In this document: positions 24,777-35,959 of the stretch, piece after piece | Layout of the letters: each line of letters begins with the position of its first letter | How positions within the stretch are numbered: position 1 is the first letter of the stretch | Program-made: the position numbers and the translations under genes | The notes under the pieces: generated by a model | The model's input: the letters and a program-made list of their open reading frames with translations, nothing else | Told to the model about the DNA's origin: nothing | Databases searched by the model: none | Assembly: GCA_964036045.1 (NCBI GenBank) | Contig: OZ038378.1 | Location: 175,916,341 to 175,980,340, forward strand | From: Eutreptiella sp. 'Long Island Sound 2002' | Taxonomy: Eukaryota > Euglenozoa > Euglenophyceae > Eutreptiales > Eutreptiaceae | Direction: 5' to 3' | DNA length: 64,000 bases

Positions 24777-26327
24777 ATGTATCGAAAACTCGGCGGGATC
24801 GTAGCGCTTGCTTTTCTCCTATTGGCGGGCTTCTTTTGGCCGTATGTTCCCGAAGATGACCCCGTCGAGCCTCTCAAAAGCTACCCTGTCCCACGTGCTA
24901 CACGTGACCCCTCCGAGCCTCTCAAAACCACTGCTGACCCGGTCCCTGAGACACCTGTGCACGCAACTCCTCTGACATCCCATGTCCCGCGAGAGCTCTC
25001 CGACGCAAAGCAAATTGCACCCCCCCAACCGCGCAGCGTTGCCAGAGAGACGCACGGAGCCGAGGCCTCAGAATCCCTGGCGCCGTGGTCAGCGGTGCCC
25101 GCATTCCAAGACTGGGGGGCGTACAGACTGACGGCGCTGGAACAAGTGCTGCACATCAAGAGACCATCAGTGGGAAGTGCGAACTGCAGCGGCAATGGGC
25201 ACTGGGTTCGAGGCGTCCGGCCGTACTGTGAATGCTTTACGGGCTGGGCCGGGGATGATTGTGCGAGGGCAGCGCCCACGCCTTCGCGGCCGAAAGGCTG
25301 CATGGTGTTCCTGATGTACGGCGACACGAAGTACGCGCACGAGCTCGCCGCGACGTTGCCAAGCCTCGACCGGTACTTCCTGGACCGGCACCGCTACCCC
25401 ATCGTCATCTTCCATTCCCCCAACTTCGCGCGCGCGGAGCGCTGCAACGCCACTCACAGCGCCTCCTATCTGGACCTCATCCGCGCCCACACCAAGTCCG
25501 AGGTCATCTTCGAGGAGGTCAGCCCTGACTTCCGCCCGGAGATGCGGGCCAAGTACGGAGAGAGGGGCCCGAAGTCGACGTGCACGTACCGCAAGTACCC
25601 CCTGGGCTACTACCACATGTGCCGCTTCTTCAACTACTTGATGTTCCACTCCCAAACGCTGAAGCAGTTCGAGTACGTGTGGCGCATGGACGGCAACATC
25701 GCCCTGTCCCGCCCGATCACGTGTGACCCCTTCGCCGTGCTGCGCGACACGCGCGCCCTGTACGGGTTCTACCGCTGGGACCACCAGGAGCCAAAGGGCT
25801 GCACGGGGCCCATCCGCGAGTGGGGCTTCGAGTACGCGAAGCAGCACGGGTTCACGCCGGCCCATCTGGACCGCGTGGGCAGCCCCGAGCGGGGCCCGCG
25901 CCTGTACTTAGGGGCCTGGGGGGTGTTCAAGTGGAGCTTCTTCACGTCGCAGAGTTGGCTCGACTTCATTGAGACGGTGGACGTGAAGGGCTTTGTGTAC
26001 CACCACCGGCTCGGGGAACAGGTCCTGTACGCGCACGCGCTGGGGCTGCTGGTCCCGGCGGAGGCGCTGCACCAGTTCGGGGGCTTCTCGCCCCTGATCC
26101 ACCGGAACCAGCCCATCTGGCCCTATGCGGAGTGGGGCGTGCGGCGGCAGGACCCGTTCTGTGAGTGGCGCGCCAGGCACGTCCCGTGGCGCGACGCCCC
26201 GGCCTCTGTGACGCCCCCGCAGTGGGCGGAGGCGTGGCCCGAGAAGCGTGTCATGGACGGCCTCAAGGAGCAGGCGCGGAAGGAGGAGGCGTCCCAGAAG
26301 TCCCCGTGCCCCAAGGGCGGGGGGTAG
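24777..26327 (+). CDS. GT15-like (KRE2/MNT1) type II membrane glycosyltransferase, intronless
   Basis: Predicted Golgi mannosyltransferase-like enzyme of 516 residues; family GT15 uses GDP-mannose. The frame is open upstream to 24,618, but the ATG at 24,777 starts a type II anchor (MYRK then hydrophobic residues 5-22). A Pro-rich stem follows. Residues 137-162 resemble half an EGF/laminin-type module (C137, C151, C153, C162). The catalytic region from ~174 has YRKYPLGYYHMCRFFNYLMF, then YVWRMDGNI (301-309, at the acidic sugar-nucleotide site) and FVYHHRLGEQVLYAHALGLL (406-425, corresponding to the ERWGDAP-like motif), then HQFGG. Third-position GC is very high and there is no intron, unlike neighbouring genes. 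Donor and linkage specificity cannot be read from sequence. Confidence 0.85.
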   Translation: MYRKLGGIVALAFLLLAGFFWPYVPEDDPVEPLKSYPVPRATRDPSEPLKTTADPVPETPVHATPLTSHVPRELSDAKQIAPPQPRSVARETHGAEASESLAPWSAVPAFQDWGAYRLTALEQVLHIKRPSVGSANCSGNGHWVRGVRPYCECFTGWAGDDCARAAPTPSRPKGCMVFLMYGDTKYAHELAATLPSLDRYFLDRHRYPIVIFHSPNFARAERCNATHSASYLDLIRAHTKSEVIFEEVSPDFRPEMRAKYGERGPKSTCTYRKYPLGYYHMCRFFNYLMFHSQTLKQFEYVWRMDGNIALSRPITCDPFAVLRDTRALYGFYRWDHQEPKGCTGPIREWGFEYAKQHGFTPAHLDRVGSPERGPRLYLGAWGVFKWSFFTSQSWLDFIETVDVKGFVYHHRLGEQVLYAHALGLLVPAEALHQFGGFSPLIHRNQPIWPYAEWGVRRQDPFCEWRARHVPWRDAPASVTPPQWAEAWPEKRVMDGLKEQARKEEASQKSPCPKGGG

Positions 26328-28290
26328 GCGTGGGGGCTGCGCGGGGGAGGGTCACCCTCGTCTCGCCCAAGGGAAAGGGCTGTGCGCAGTTGTTGGCGGT
26401 TCCAGAGCGGTTGGCGGAGGGTGGGCATTGGCCGTTTGGCCCGCAGAAGGTGTTGTAGGAGCGGGGGTGGCCGGGTCCGTCTGTGGAGTGCCTCCCCCCT
26501 CCTTCCTGTTTGCCAGGTACTCCGCTGGTGGCAATCACGTGGGCCCCACGAGAAAAGGGTGCAGAAGGCGGGAGGGGGGGGGATGATGGGATGACAGAAG
26601 GTGTTGCCCCCCCCCCCCCGACCCCTTCACTGTCTGCATGTGTGCCCCCCCCCCTTCGCTTCCGTGCAGGCACCCGTCCTGCAGCCGTTACCGGCGCCCT
26701 GCATTGGTACGCCCCCAGCCTTGCCGCCCACCCTCTTGTGCCCCCCTGCTGCAGGGGCAGAAATCAAGGAAGGGTTTGTTCATGTGTCTACCACATTCAT
26801 CAGGAGGGACTAGGAGGGCTCTTGAGGGGAGGTTGCTATGAAGGCTCAGTAAGTGTGCCGCTTGGTGTACGCACTGGTTTGGATTTTTCAGGAGGAAATT
26901 GTCTGCACTGGTTGTCCACGAACACTGGGGGAAAGCAGTTTTGGTACGTGAGAGTGGGACTCTGCTGACAGGTGGTGTTTCAGGCGTCCCTCCCATGCCG
27001 GCGCCGGCATGCTTCACATTCAGTCGTTCCTATGACAGCAAAGTTTGGAGGGTGCTCACAACCACTGATGTGGGCATTGTGACGCCGGGCCAGTTGGTTC
27101 CAGAGCACCACAAGTTGCACATCTGTGGTGCACAGCATTTCGAAGTATTTTGTTTCTTTTTTTTGGGGGGGGGGTATGCCACCTCAAACCGCTCGCCGCC
27201 TCGCACGAATTGTTTTGAGGTTTATATGTTCGGGTAATAAAATTCTCAACAATTTTTTCAACAACATTCAACAATATTTCTCAACAAATTTTCCTACTCT
27301 CCAAACCTGATCCCCCCCCCCAAAAAAAAAACCGGCTTCCGAGCAGTCCCCTGCCCTACCCCTTGTGGGGTGGAAAAAAGAAAAAGAATACCAAGAAAAG
27401 CACCTGGTGTCAGTCATGTGCCCACTTCCAGAGCCTCCTGGTGAATGACCCTGTTAAAACCTGACGGTATATCCATCTGTCATGTCAACTTTCTGTCCAT
27501 GGAACACTTCGCTTATTTTGCTCAGTGCTGGGTGAGCGCATCGGCTTCGCCTGGTCTGCCTTTATGGCTTAGCCCCCCAAGCAACTCCCCAACCCCTTTG
27601 CAACAGGGGTCGTTCGCAGCAAGCCTCGGCCGGGATGACTGGACCTAGTTTGGGGGGACACAGAATGCAGGACCCTGTACTTACCCCAGCCAGGGAAGGT
27701 GCCGCCCTCGCGGTGCAACGTCGGAGGGTGGTGCACACAAATTACGGTAATACTGCCGGGAGGTAAGAACAAGTGTGTACTGGGACAGGGCGGCACTGTT
27801 GTACACCGATTACAGTGCAGGCCGTGTGCAGGCAGGCGGGGCTGGAGCAGAGAGGCGGATCCATGCCTCACCTTTTGATGCCCCGCCTTTTCCAACCAAC
27901 GGTTGAGGGCTGGGTCGCAGGGTGGGTCCTGCAGGCGAGTGCCTGCTCCCTGGTGAGCACAACCCCCCTTCGGGTGTAGACGCCCCCCCGCTTCGGGCCC
28001 GGACCAAAAGTCGTCGGGTAATTCTGTTGGGCCAACTTCGAAACCCTTTGGTCTCAGACCCACCCGGCCACCCGGTGGTTGACCGCGTGGCCGCACATCC
28101 ACAATCACAGGCGTGGGTGGCAAGCAGGAAAGTGGCGACAAGCGGGGGACCGGATGCACAGGAAAGCACCTGGGCGCGGTCTCACGGTGCGGCAGCCACG
28201 TGGATTGTGGTACGCATTTCGCACATTGCATCTCCCCACATGACGTCATCGGGGATCACATCGCTTGTTCGCAGAGCGCTGTGGGACAGA
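26328..28290. other. Intergenic: no recognised gene
   Basis: Several C runs (about 26,609-26,620; 26,646-26,656; 27,311-27,320) and a T/G run near 27,156-27,174. AT-rich AACAATTTTT words occur near 27,240-27,290. Open frames on both strands near 27,570-28,400 overlap each other and show no family resemblance. Confidence 0.5.
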
Positions 28291-28578
28291 GTTGACACTA
28301 GACTCCTGCAAGGATTTCATCTGCACCAGGCAGCCTCTAGCAGGCAACTGGCAGCACATCCGGTAGCCTCTGGTGCAGATTTGGGTTGCATCCGGTAGCC
28401 TGTGGCAGGGTGTGTAACGGTGGTGCGTGGGGCTGGGCTACCATCTCCTGAGCCCAACAGAGTGCTTTGCAACCAATGCAACCGCATCCGGCAGAGGGAG
28501 GGATCGCATCCGGCGGCCTCCGCTGCAAAGTTGCCCTTGCATCCGGCGGCCATCGGATTGCTGGAGTCTAGTGTCAAC
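28291..28578. mobile_element. MITE with near-perfect 21-bp TIRs and internal minisatellite
   Basis: GTTGACACTAGACTCC(T/A)GCAA at 28,291-28,311 and inverted at 28,558-28,578 (20/21 match), giving a 288-bp element. The interior carries two clusters of GCATCCGG(T/C)(A/G)GCCT units. GCTGTGGGA occurs just outside both ends (about 28,279 and 28,583) but is not immediately adjacent, so target-site duplication is unproven. A related, decayed end plus the same minisatellite lies at about 5,555-5,665. Confidence 0.75.
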
Positions 28579-28605
28579 ACTGCTGTGGGAACACAGTTCC
28601 AGGGT

Positions 28606-28630
28606 GTGTGTGTGTGTGTGTGTGTGTGTG
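28606..28630 (+). repeat. (TG)n microsatellite
   Basis: About 12 pure GT units just outside the right end of the MITE at 28,291-28,578. Confidence 0.85.
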
Positions 28631-28883
28631 CAATGGTCCGCTGCTTGAACAAGGATGGGGCAGGGACACCTGCATCCACGAAACCTGATCTCTATGTTTG
28701 TGTCTATCTATGTCGATGTCTGATAACACACTGCACATGCTCGGCATCGCCCTGCACGACACACATCTCTGCATGGGCACACAGCATCTCTGATAGACAT
28801 CCGTCTTTCTGCCGTGCTCTGCCTGATCAGTGTTGTTTCTGTCTTGGGTGGGGCGAGATGTAAGTGGCCGGTGGTGACAACGG

Positions 28884-29600
28884 GGGGTCGTATCGCGCGC
28901 TGTGTGGGCGCTGTGCAGGCGCTCTACGCCCGCTATGCACAAAGTTTGTCTAGGACCATTCCAAGGTAGGTAGGTTGGTATCTTCTGGAGCTTGGGATGT
29001 GTCCCTTGGCATTGCAGGAAGGGGGACTTACCAAGGGGTGACCACCCCTCCCACTGCCCTATGGAATGCACCACACAAAGCCGCCCCCATATGTGACTTG
29101 GGGCACTATTCACGAGGCATTGAGTTGACGGATAGTCTGCACACCATTTGCATTATTCAACAGGCTGTATGACTCTGATCTGGACTTCGGAGAAGAGTGG
29201 AGTCATTTCCAAGGGGGCAACCCTGCGCTAGGAATATGGAATTGTACTGGCAAGTTGGTGAAAGATGAAGTATCTAGAGCCGAGGTTGATTTTGAAAGAG
29301 GCCATGGACCATTTGCATGAGCTCTTCCATATGAGCACAAGGTGTTGACAAGATGCTGGCCATACTTAAGGCAGGGGTGACGTCTCCGGAGCTAGCACAC
29401 GTCAACCAAAGCGTCACGTAGCGTTGCGTGCATTGCTAGGCCAACAAACCTCGCAATGCAGCGCGAGTTGACGGAGATAGGCAAGAATATTGCTAAAAAA
29501 AATTGCCCTAAAATCCCCCAAAGTCTCTCGTAAAAATGCTGTGTGCAAGCTGGGCATGCTGTCTGCGCGATGTGCGTGCACTGTGCATAAACACCACGTA
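28884..29600. mobile_element. Possible fourth member of the GCGCTGTGC MITE family
   Basis: The left end has GGGGGGTCGTATCGCGCGCTGTG and further GGCGCTGTGC words; the right region has GCGCGATGTGCGTGCACTGTGC followed by CACCACGT. The layout parallels the 16,622 element but at about 715 bp and with poor terminal inverted repeats. Confidence 0.3.
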
Positions 29601-31000
29601 GGCAGAAAAAAGGCAAAAATCTGTGATTTTTGCAAAACTGGTCAAGAAAATGTTTGCTGCTGTTTTGGGTCGGTGCCTTCGTGTCCTCCTCTGCCTCACT
29701 GTGATCATTCACAAAGACTGATGGAGAAATATAAGGAAATGCAACAAAATGTGAATAGACAGGTGGACAGGTTGCATGATCTCACCCTCCCAGTCCATCG
29801 ACCAACCATACATAAGGCTGACCAGTGTTGATCCAACATCGTTATAGGCGTGCAAGAAGGTAGAAACGCTACAGGAAAGCGGGATGCAGGAAATGCAGTA
29901 TAATGCACGCTGTTTCAAGGCACTGCTCAGCTGCAGAGCTGAACAGTCATGCTCCCGCCATCATCATCATTGGCGTCAACGGCTGAGCCATGGAACCCCT
30001 GCCCCCCTCACGGACTGTGTGTATCTGTAGCAATGGGCTTGGCCGGCAATACAGGGTGTTACAGAAGCAATAATTGTCCTGCTTGGGTAAACACCATGCC
30101 ACAGGCAGAATTGTTGGGTGCGTGCGCTGCACCAAAAATCGCACCGTATGAGGGGTGCATAGCGGTGTGTCTCGATATCAACAGTGGCACTGCGCGACAG
30201 AATGCAGTCAGCCAAAGAGCGCCCACGCAATGCCTACATCAACACATGCTACCACGGCGGCTTTTTTGGTTGAGGGCTTGGAGTGGCATTAGGCTCGTCT
30301 TTTTTGGGTCCCATCGGAGCAAAGCGCAGCGAACCTGATGTCAAGAGCCAGAAGCTTTCCCTCGCCAGCGGCAGCCATCCTCACGGCCGCATCACGACAC
30401 AAGGTGTGGGAGCACGGCACGCAGCCATCCCACCACTTACTGTACGCCTTGGTTTTCACGTGATCACTGACAGCGAAGGGGGGGGGTGGCTCCAAACAGG
30501 CAGTGTACACACGACCGGCTACCGGGGTTCGCATTCGTTTGCCTGAGTTTAGCCACGTCCAAAAGTGCCTGTGGGTTGTGTGGGAAGAGAGAGTGTGCAG
30601 AACTGTAGTCCCGAAGGAAGGGAAGTTCTGTGTGTAGCTATTTACCGCAGCTGTTCCTACTCACCTACTGACAGCCCTTCTTGGTATTTTGCAACACTCC
30701 TTTAAAATGAGCCCCTCCCGCCCTCCTCCACAGTGTCAATGTTCCCGCACGCAGGAGGTCTGGCATGCCGATGGCATAACTGCAGAACTTCATCATGAGC
30801 ACTTGAGAAATGTCAAATGAAATGAAATGAAACGAAACGAAACGAAACGAAACGAAATGAAATGCCACGTCCAAAATGTGCCCAGGGAAGGAAAGAGTGT
30901 GCAGAACAACCCACCCCACCCACCCCAGGCCGACCGATGCTTTCTGGGGGTTCAGCGGCGTACGGACGGCATCTTGTTTCATGTCACAGACATCCTAGTG
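29601..31000. other. Intergenic; (GAAAY)n microsatellite before the F-box-like ORF
   Basis: Unassigned sequence. A pentamer microsatellite of GAAAT/GAAAC units runs at about 30,817-30,863, and CCACCC-rich sequence follows. Overlapping ORFs on both strands at 29,392-29,831 have no recognisable family. Confidence 0.5.
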
Positions 31001-31810
31001 ATGCTGGCAGCTGACGTGTGGTGCCACATACTGCAGTTTCTGACGCCAACCACTGCTGTGCGCATCAGCAGAGCCAACCGGCTCCTGCATGGCCTCGTGG
31101 AGGAACACGTACTCCGCCAGCCCAGGCAGTGCATCCGGATGTGCCGATACGATTTGCAGTTGGAAATTGAGCCATTTGAGATTGTATACCCCTCGAACTC
31201 GGAGTACCGCATGTGTTCAGGAAGTATATCTCTAGATCACCACTTGTGCGGCAGTGTGGACGAGGTGTTGGGACAACTGGTGATGATATCTTTCGCGTTC
31301 AGGGCCAGTCCCCCGGACCATGGGCCTGCATTGGGTGCATTGGGGCAGCTTGCCCCGGCATCGCAGAGGTACATGGCCCGCACCGCCCGCCTCGTCGCTG
31401 CCAGTGTAGTTCCACTGCTGTGCTGGGTGCGGAGATATGAGGTGAACGGTGGTCCCACTGGGTGTCAGACAGCGGATTCTACTCTGCGTCCTCTTCACAC
31501 GGTCAAAACTGTCCGCTCCAGGATGCTGCTGATCGGATACCTAAGGCCCTGCCCGCCGTACTCTGCACCCTCACCTGCCGAAGGCGCCGGGCCTGGCATT
31601 GATGTGGAGGGGGTTCTCTTGGGCACTGTGACGCCGGATGAGACGATTCCTGGTGCACGGACTCCTTGGGGGGGCGAAAGTCTCGAAGCGATGCTCAATC
31701 GAGTGCAGGAGACTGTCCAGGCGGCTGGCGATGCGGCACAGCTGATCACCATTGAGCAGTGCACTACGCTACACTACCGACGCTGCCTGTTGGGTCCAAG
31801 GTTGGGTTGA
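31001..31810 (+). CDS. F-box-like protein
   Basis: Open frame of 269 residues from an ATG at 31,001; the frame is open upstream to 30,827 and CACAG at 30,987 could be an acceptor. Residues 1-38 (MLAADVWCHILQFLTPTTAV followed by RISRANRLLHGLVEEHVL) fit the F-box pattern, a Skp1-binding helix bundle of SCF ubiquitin ligases. The rest has no recognisable WD, LRR or kelch repeats; it carries a PCPPYSAPSPAEG linker and a final acidic/Gln-rich segment. A different frame is open downstream at about 31,785-31,991 with protein-like sequence (CWVQGWVDAWYFPVEVLQLI), so the true C-terminus may use a splice or there may be a frameshift near 31,790. Confidence 0.5.
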   Translation: MLAADVWCHILQFLTPTTAVRISRANRLLHGLVEEHVLRQPRQCIRMCRYDLQLEIEPFEIVYPSNSEYRMCSGSISLDHHLCGSVDEVLGQLVMISFAFRASPPDHGPALGALGQLAPASQRYMARTARLVAASVVPLLCWVRRYEVNGGPTGCQTADSTLRPLHTVKTVRSRMLLIGYLRPCPPYSAPSPAEGAGPGIDVEGVLLGTVTPDETIPGARTPWGGESLEAMLNRVQETVQAAGDAAQLITIEQCTTLHYRRCLLGPRLG

Positions 31811-33843
31811 CGCTTGGTACTTCCCAGTGGAGGTTCTACAGCTCATTTTAGATTGCGAACGGGTGATCAATGAGGCGTCTCTCACGCCATGGTGCCATGC
31901 GTTGGTCCATTTTGAGGTGCCAATGAGCCGTTTCTCCACCAGGTTCAAGAGAACTATAAGGACCCAGCTCGGTCCTAGTCGCAAGTCTTGATTAGTGGAA
32001 TTGGTGGAGGGCGGTAGTGAGTGGTGTGAAGGAATATAAGAGGAAAGAAGAGCGAGGGGTATACGAACGGGGTATCGGGGCAGGTCGTTCGGAGGCTACA
32101 GTTCACTGAGAGCTGTGTGGGGCGCAACAAAAGAGGGAGTGGGAGGGAGTGTGCCTAGGTGGTTACGGGCTCCATGCAGCAATTGGTTGTGACCTCCCTC
32201 CTCCGTTATGCAGGGCCTTCAGAGCGCCAGACTATGATGATGGATTGGCTGTTGCAATGTGTCCTCCCGCTATGTGGGTGCAGGTTGCCCACAAGGGAGG
32301 ATGACATGGAAAGGGCCATGGTAACACCAACCACGCAAACCCGAGGCGAGCACTCACGTTCAATTCCCAACGAGGGAGGACTCATAGAACTGTGTGTGAG
32401 AAGACAGGCAACAGCATTGTAGCACATTCGCTGGCACCAATGCAAGCACCACATTGTAGCAAAGTCAAGCATTTGCACAGAGCAATGTGCTTGATACCCA
32501 CTGGACGTCTGAATCTGACCAGGTGGCCATGTGCTTGCTTCTCCATAGCAACACACAAGAAGGCAGTGTCTTTACCATTCAAATCCTGATATTTTGTGAA
32601 AATGACTAGTCCTGAGGATCTAGTGTGTTCATTGGTGGCACAAAAATGCGCCAAAACATATTACTCTCCGAGCTGTCTTGCTTATGATCCAGAAAAGTTC
32701 GCTACAAGGATGCGCAAGAAAAGAATATCCGCCGGTAACCCACTTGTCCTGTGTTTGCCGTTGTTTGATGCACCCTTGCACATGCCCATGTATGATGTTT
32801 GAATTGGCTGCAAGTACCAAGACACATTTGCAGAAATTTCGTTTGATGCCTAGCCATGCAAATTTGTTGCTGCAAGCCCATATGCCAAGAGCCGAAGAAC
32901 CTGCAACCTTGCCGGCCAAGCCTAACCTGAAGCCTTCATCTGCACCAAGACGGACTGGTTTCTTTGTCCGATAGTTAGCCCTCCAATGTAGGTGACGAGG
33001 TGATGAAGGACCATGGCAATGGAAAGTCCAACGTGCAGTACAAAGTAGAGCAGAATGTACCCATGCACAATTTTTGCAACCATGAGAAGTAAATGCATTT
33101 GGGGTGTGCCAATGCAGAACTGATTGCATGACGCAGATGTGGATGCATTGGATGTGTGTCCATGCAGATTCTATTGAATTCGCCAGCAGTAGAAGTACCA
33201 TTGCAATAGCATTGGAAGACCCTTATATATGGGCGGCTTAATCATAAGTGGGTTTCACCACACTTTTTGCTGATTTTGAAACCACTATTGAATTCCACAT
33301 TTTGTTAGCAAAGTGCAGTGCAGCTTACTTTTTGTATAAAAAGTTGATATATTCATATGCCTTTGAAACGTTGAGGGTGTGTTGCCCCATGTGTTTATCC
33401 TTTTGCTGCAGTTGATGAGATTCATCAGTTCTTAATATTGGTGTGTAAAATTCATGATTTCTTGATGTTTCGTTGACCGAGGGTCCCAGCAATTGTCTTC
33501 GTGGATTTGTTATGCAGTACAAGTGATGCTGAATGCTTCCTGAATAGGTGTGCTAGATGCTTGGATCTGAAAAATTGCAAATTGTGCCCTTTGCACCCAA
33601 AACCGTTGGTTTGCGCCTTTTGGGCCCAAAACGGACCTCAAATTTTGGTTTTCCACACCCCACATGTCGCAAAAGCCCTTACTTTGAATTTTTTTTTGGC
33701 CGTCAACTGCTCAGCAATTTCTAGACTACCGGAAGCATAGTGCAATTAGCCGTCCCTGCCGAAGTTCTTAGGGGTGCTGACAAAGTTGGTCGGGTGAAAA
33801 ACGCGTACCGTAACGTACAATGCTCGGAAATATTGCTCGGAAT
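31811..33843. other. Intergenic; short unassigned ORF only
   Basis: No recognised gene. An ATG ORF at 32,602-32,802 (66 codons, with KCAKTYYSPSCLAYDPEKFA) looks protein-like but matches no family I can name and is followed by stops. Composition becomes AT-richer toward 33,200-33,840. Confidence 0.4.
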
Positions 33844-34435
33844 CAAGCCGATTAATAATGGGGGTGGGGCCGGGGGCCAAATCCAATTTACGCTGTAAAT
33901 TACGTAAATTTTTGTAAATTGCGCAAAAAGTGGCGTAAATTTCTGTAAATTTTTGTAAATTCGGTGTAAATTCGGGAACCCATGTCTTTTGCATGCTACT
34001 AGATGTTGGGAAATATCACAAACAACCCCCCCACATTGCCCACATGTGATATATATTTGTGTTTTTACCATGTTTGTACCATGTTGCTGCTGCCTACCTA
34101 GTACATTGGCACATGAACTACTGCTAAGATAAAAGTAATTCGTTGTGTTTTTGCATGCCGCCAACGGCGCCCCCCCCCCTTTTTTTTTGTTATTTCGTTT
34201 TCACCAAGCCGTCAGTGCCCTTGAGCGCCACATATCGCAAGATGAGGCGCTATACAAATGTCGTTTGTTGCGAGGTGCTTTCAGCGGAGATTGGCAAGAC
34301 GGGCCGCTATACAAATATTGTTTGTTGCTAGCTGAAGATCCTGCATTCGGAGCAAAACCCTGGCCCGAGTGTAGCGCCAAATTCTTTCTGGGGCGAACAC
34401 ACTGTGTTCATTCTTTCTTTCTTGTTTCTCCTTCC

Positions 34436-34627
34436 CACGCTTTGTTGCGTGGCCCCTCGAGTTGGGGTTAGGGACTCACAATCCACGCTTTGTTGCGTGG
34501 CCCCTTAAGTTGGGGTTAGGGACTCACAATCCACGCTTTGTTGCGTGGCCCCTCGAGTTGGGGTTAGGGACTCACAATCCACGCTTTGTTGCGTGGCCCC
34601 TCGAGTTGGGGTTAGGGACTCACAATC
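34436..34627 (+). repeat. Four tandem 48-bp repeats with internal palindrome
   Basis: Units at 34,436, 34,484, 34,532 and 34,580, almost identical (one has TTAAG for TCGAG). Each carries CCACGC-TTTGTT-GCGTGG, able to form a 6-bp hairpin, plus GGGGTTAGGGAC. Lying between the TIR and the ORF of the element, they could be transposase-binding subterminal repeats. The frame translates as a 16-residue repeat but is probably noncoding. Confidence 0.85.
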
Positions 34628-34679
34628 CCTCCTTGCCCCCCTACCACCAAGGTTCGGGCATTCCAGAGCTCATTATTTA

Positions 34680-35322
34680 ATGACATTGTTTCGTGGACCC
34701 CAGCTTGCACAGTGGAACCCCGACCCGAGCATTGAGCGTCCGTATACTCACGGCAAGCGTGCGCGGCGCCATTTGCTTGAACGACGTTTCAAGCCGCGCC
34801 GGAAACGTGGGCAGTGCAGGCCTTTGCAACCTGACACCGAAAAGCTCTCACTGGCTGTTCAACATGCCCTTGGTGAATGGTTGCCAACCCCGCCCGCAGA
34901 GCAGCTTGTGGAAGCGTCACCTTGCCCATTGCCCACTGCCCCTCAGCCCATGCCACGGGTTGTGTTTCTGTCGGAGGAATCGGAGGTAGAGAGCAGCACG
35001 GTTGCCTCAACGTCCCCATCCAATTCCTTGGAATTTGAGCCCGAGCAGGACGAAGCGGTGTCATAATCGGGTGCCACAAATGTCCCGATCCGTGCTCGCA
35101 CTCGGGCACAGGTGTGCGCGAAGCGCAAGCGAAAAGGCAAAGGGAAAGTTGACCCCCGGGTGCTGGTGGTCTACAAAATTTTGGTTGCAAAAATGCCCAA
35201 GCTGTCAAAAAAGGAGTTAGTAAAGTGTGCCCGAGGGGAGAAGCGTGGATTGAGGAGGATCCGGAGGCCCTCAAGTCATGGCTGCGGGGCATCAAACACT
35301 GATGCCATGCAGCTAGCAACAT
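34680..35322 (+). pseudogene. Unassigned transposon-internal ORF broken by one in-frame TAA
   Basis: From ATG at 34,680, 128 codons run to a TAA at 35,064-35,066. The same frame then continues open for another ~85 codons to 35,322. The N-terminal part is Arg/Lys-rich (HGKRARRHLLERRFKPRRKR), then Pro-rich and acidic-Ser (FLSEESEVESSTVASTS). The part after the stop is again very basic (AKRKRKGKGKVDPRVLVVYK). Resembles a nuclear or DNA-binding accessory protein rather than a recognisable transposase. A decayed or stop-interrupted gene of the outer element is the simplest reading. Confidence 0.45.
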
Positions 35323-35959
35323 AGGATTTCTGTGGCATGTCGTTGTGTCGTTCTAAGTTGTCTTGTTCTGACCTGTTACCTGTACTGCCTGCTTTTTACC
35401 TCCCGACTATAACCTTTCCATGTATCCTCTGACCCTCCCACCCACATCGCGAAACAAATGTAGGTACCCCACCCGACCCATGAATTAAATGCTGGCCAGG
35501 CCGCTGGCCAAATGGCAAATTTACACGTAAATGCGTAAATTTTACAAAAACGGCCACTTTTTGGGGCCACCGCGGTGTTTACAGGTGTAAATTCAGTGTA
35601 ATTTGGTGTAAATTGCTATGTTTGCACTATTTCATGATGGAATTGACTTTCTTTGTCTTGCAAGTTGCGTGCTTTTTGTCATTTTGTTCACATTGTTGCC
35701 ATTCTTACATGGTTGTCAAGGCAAGTTTCACGCACGGGGTGAGGTAGGGTACTCTATGCATAGGAGAATGGTTAAGAGCAAAGCTTGGGGGTAGAAGAGG
35801 GTTGGTGACATGGGTGGCCTCCTCCCCAAACTTGGTGGCACAACAACGTTGGTATCAACATGTGGGGCAGGGTAATGAAAAATGTATGGAAAGAAGAGAA
35901 GGACAATTGAAGAGTAGAAAAATGTCGGTGGTACCCCCCCCCCCCCCCTTGCGCTAACA

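Noticed and set aside
25167-25865. 232-codon minus ORF opposite the glycosyltransferase
   Set aside because: Shadow of a very high third-position GC gene; no independent motif.
29392-29831. Overlapping ~110-codon ORFs on opposite strands
   Set aside because: Neither has a convincing start, family or splice context, and both overlap the possible MITE end.
34436-34627. Possible CRISPR or protein repeat
   Set aside because: Units are contiguous 48-mers without spacers; the flanking TIRs favour subterminal transposon repeats.
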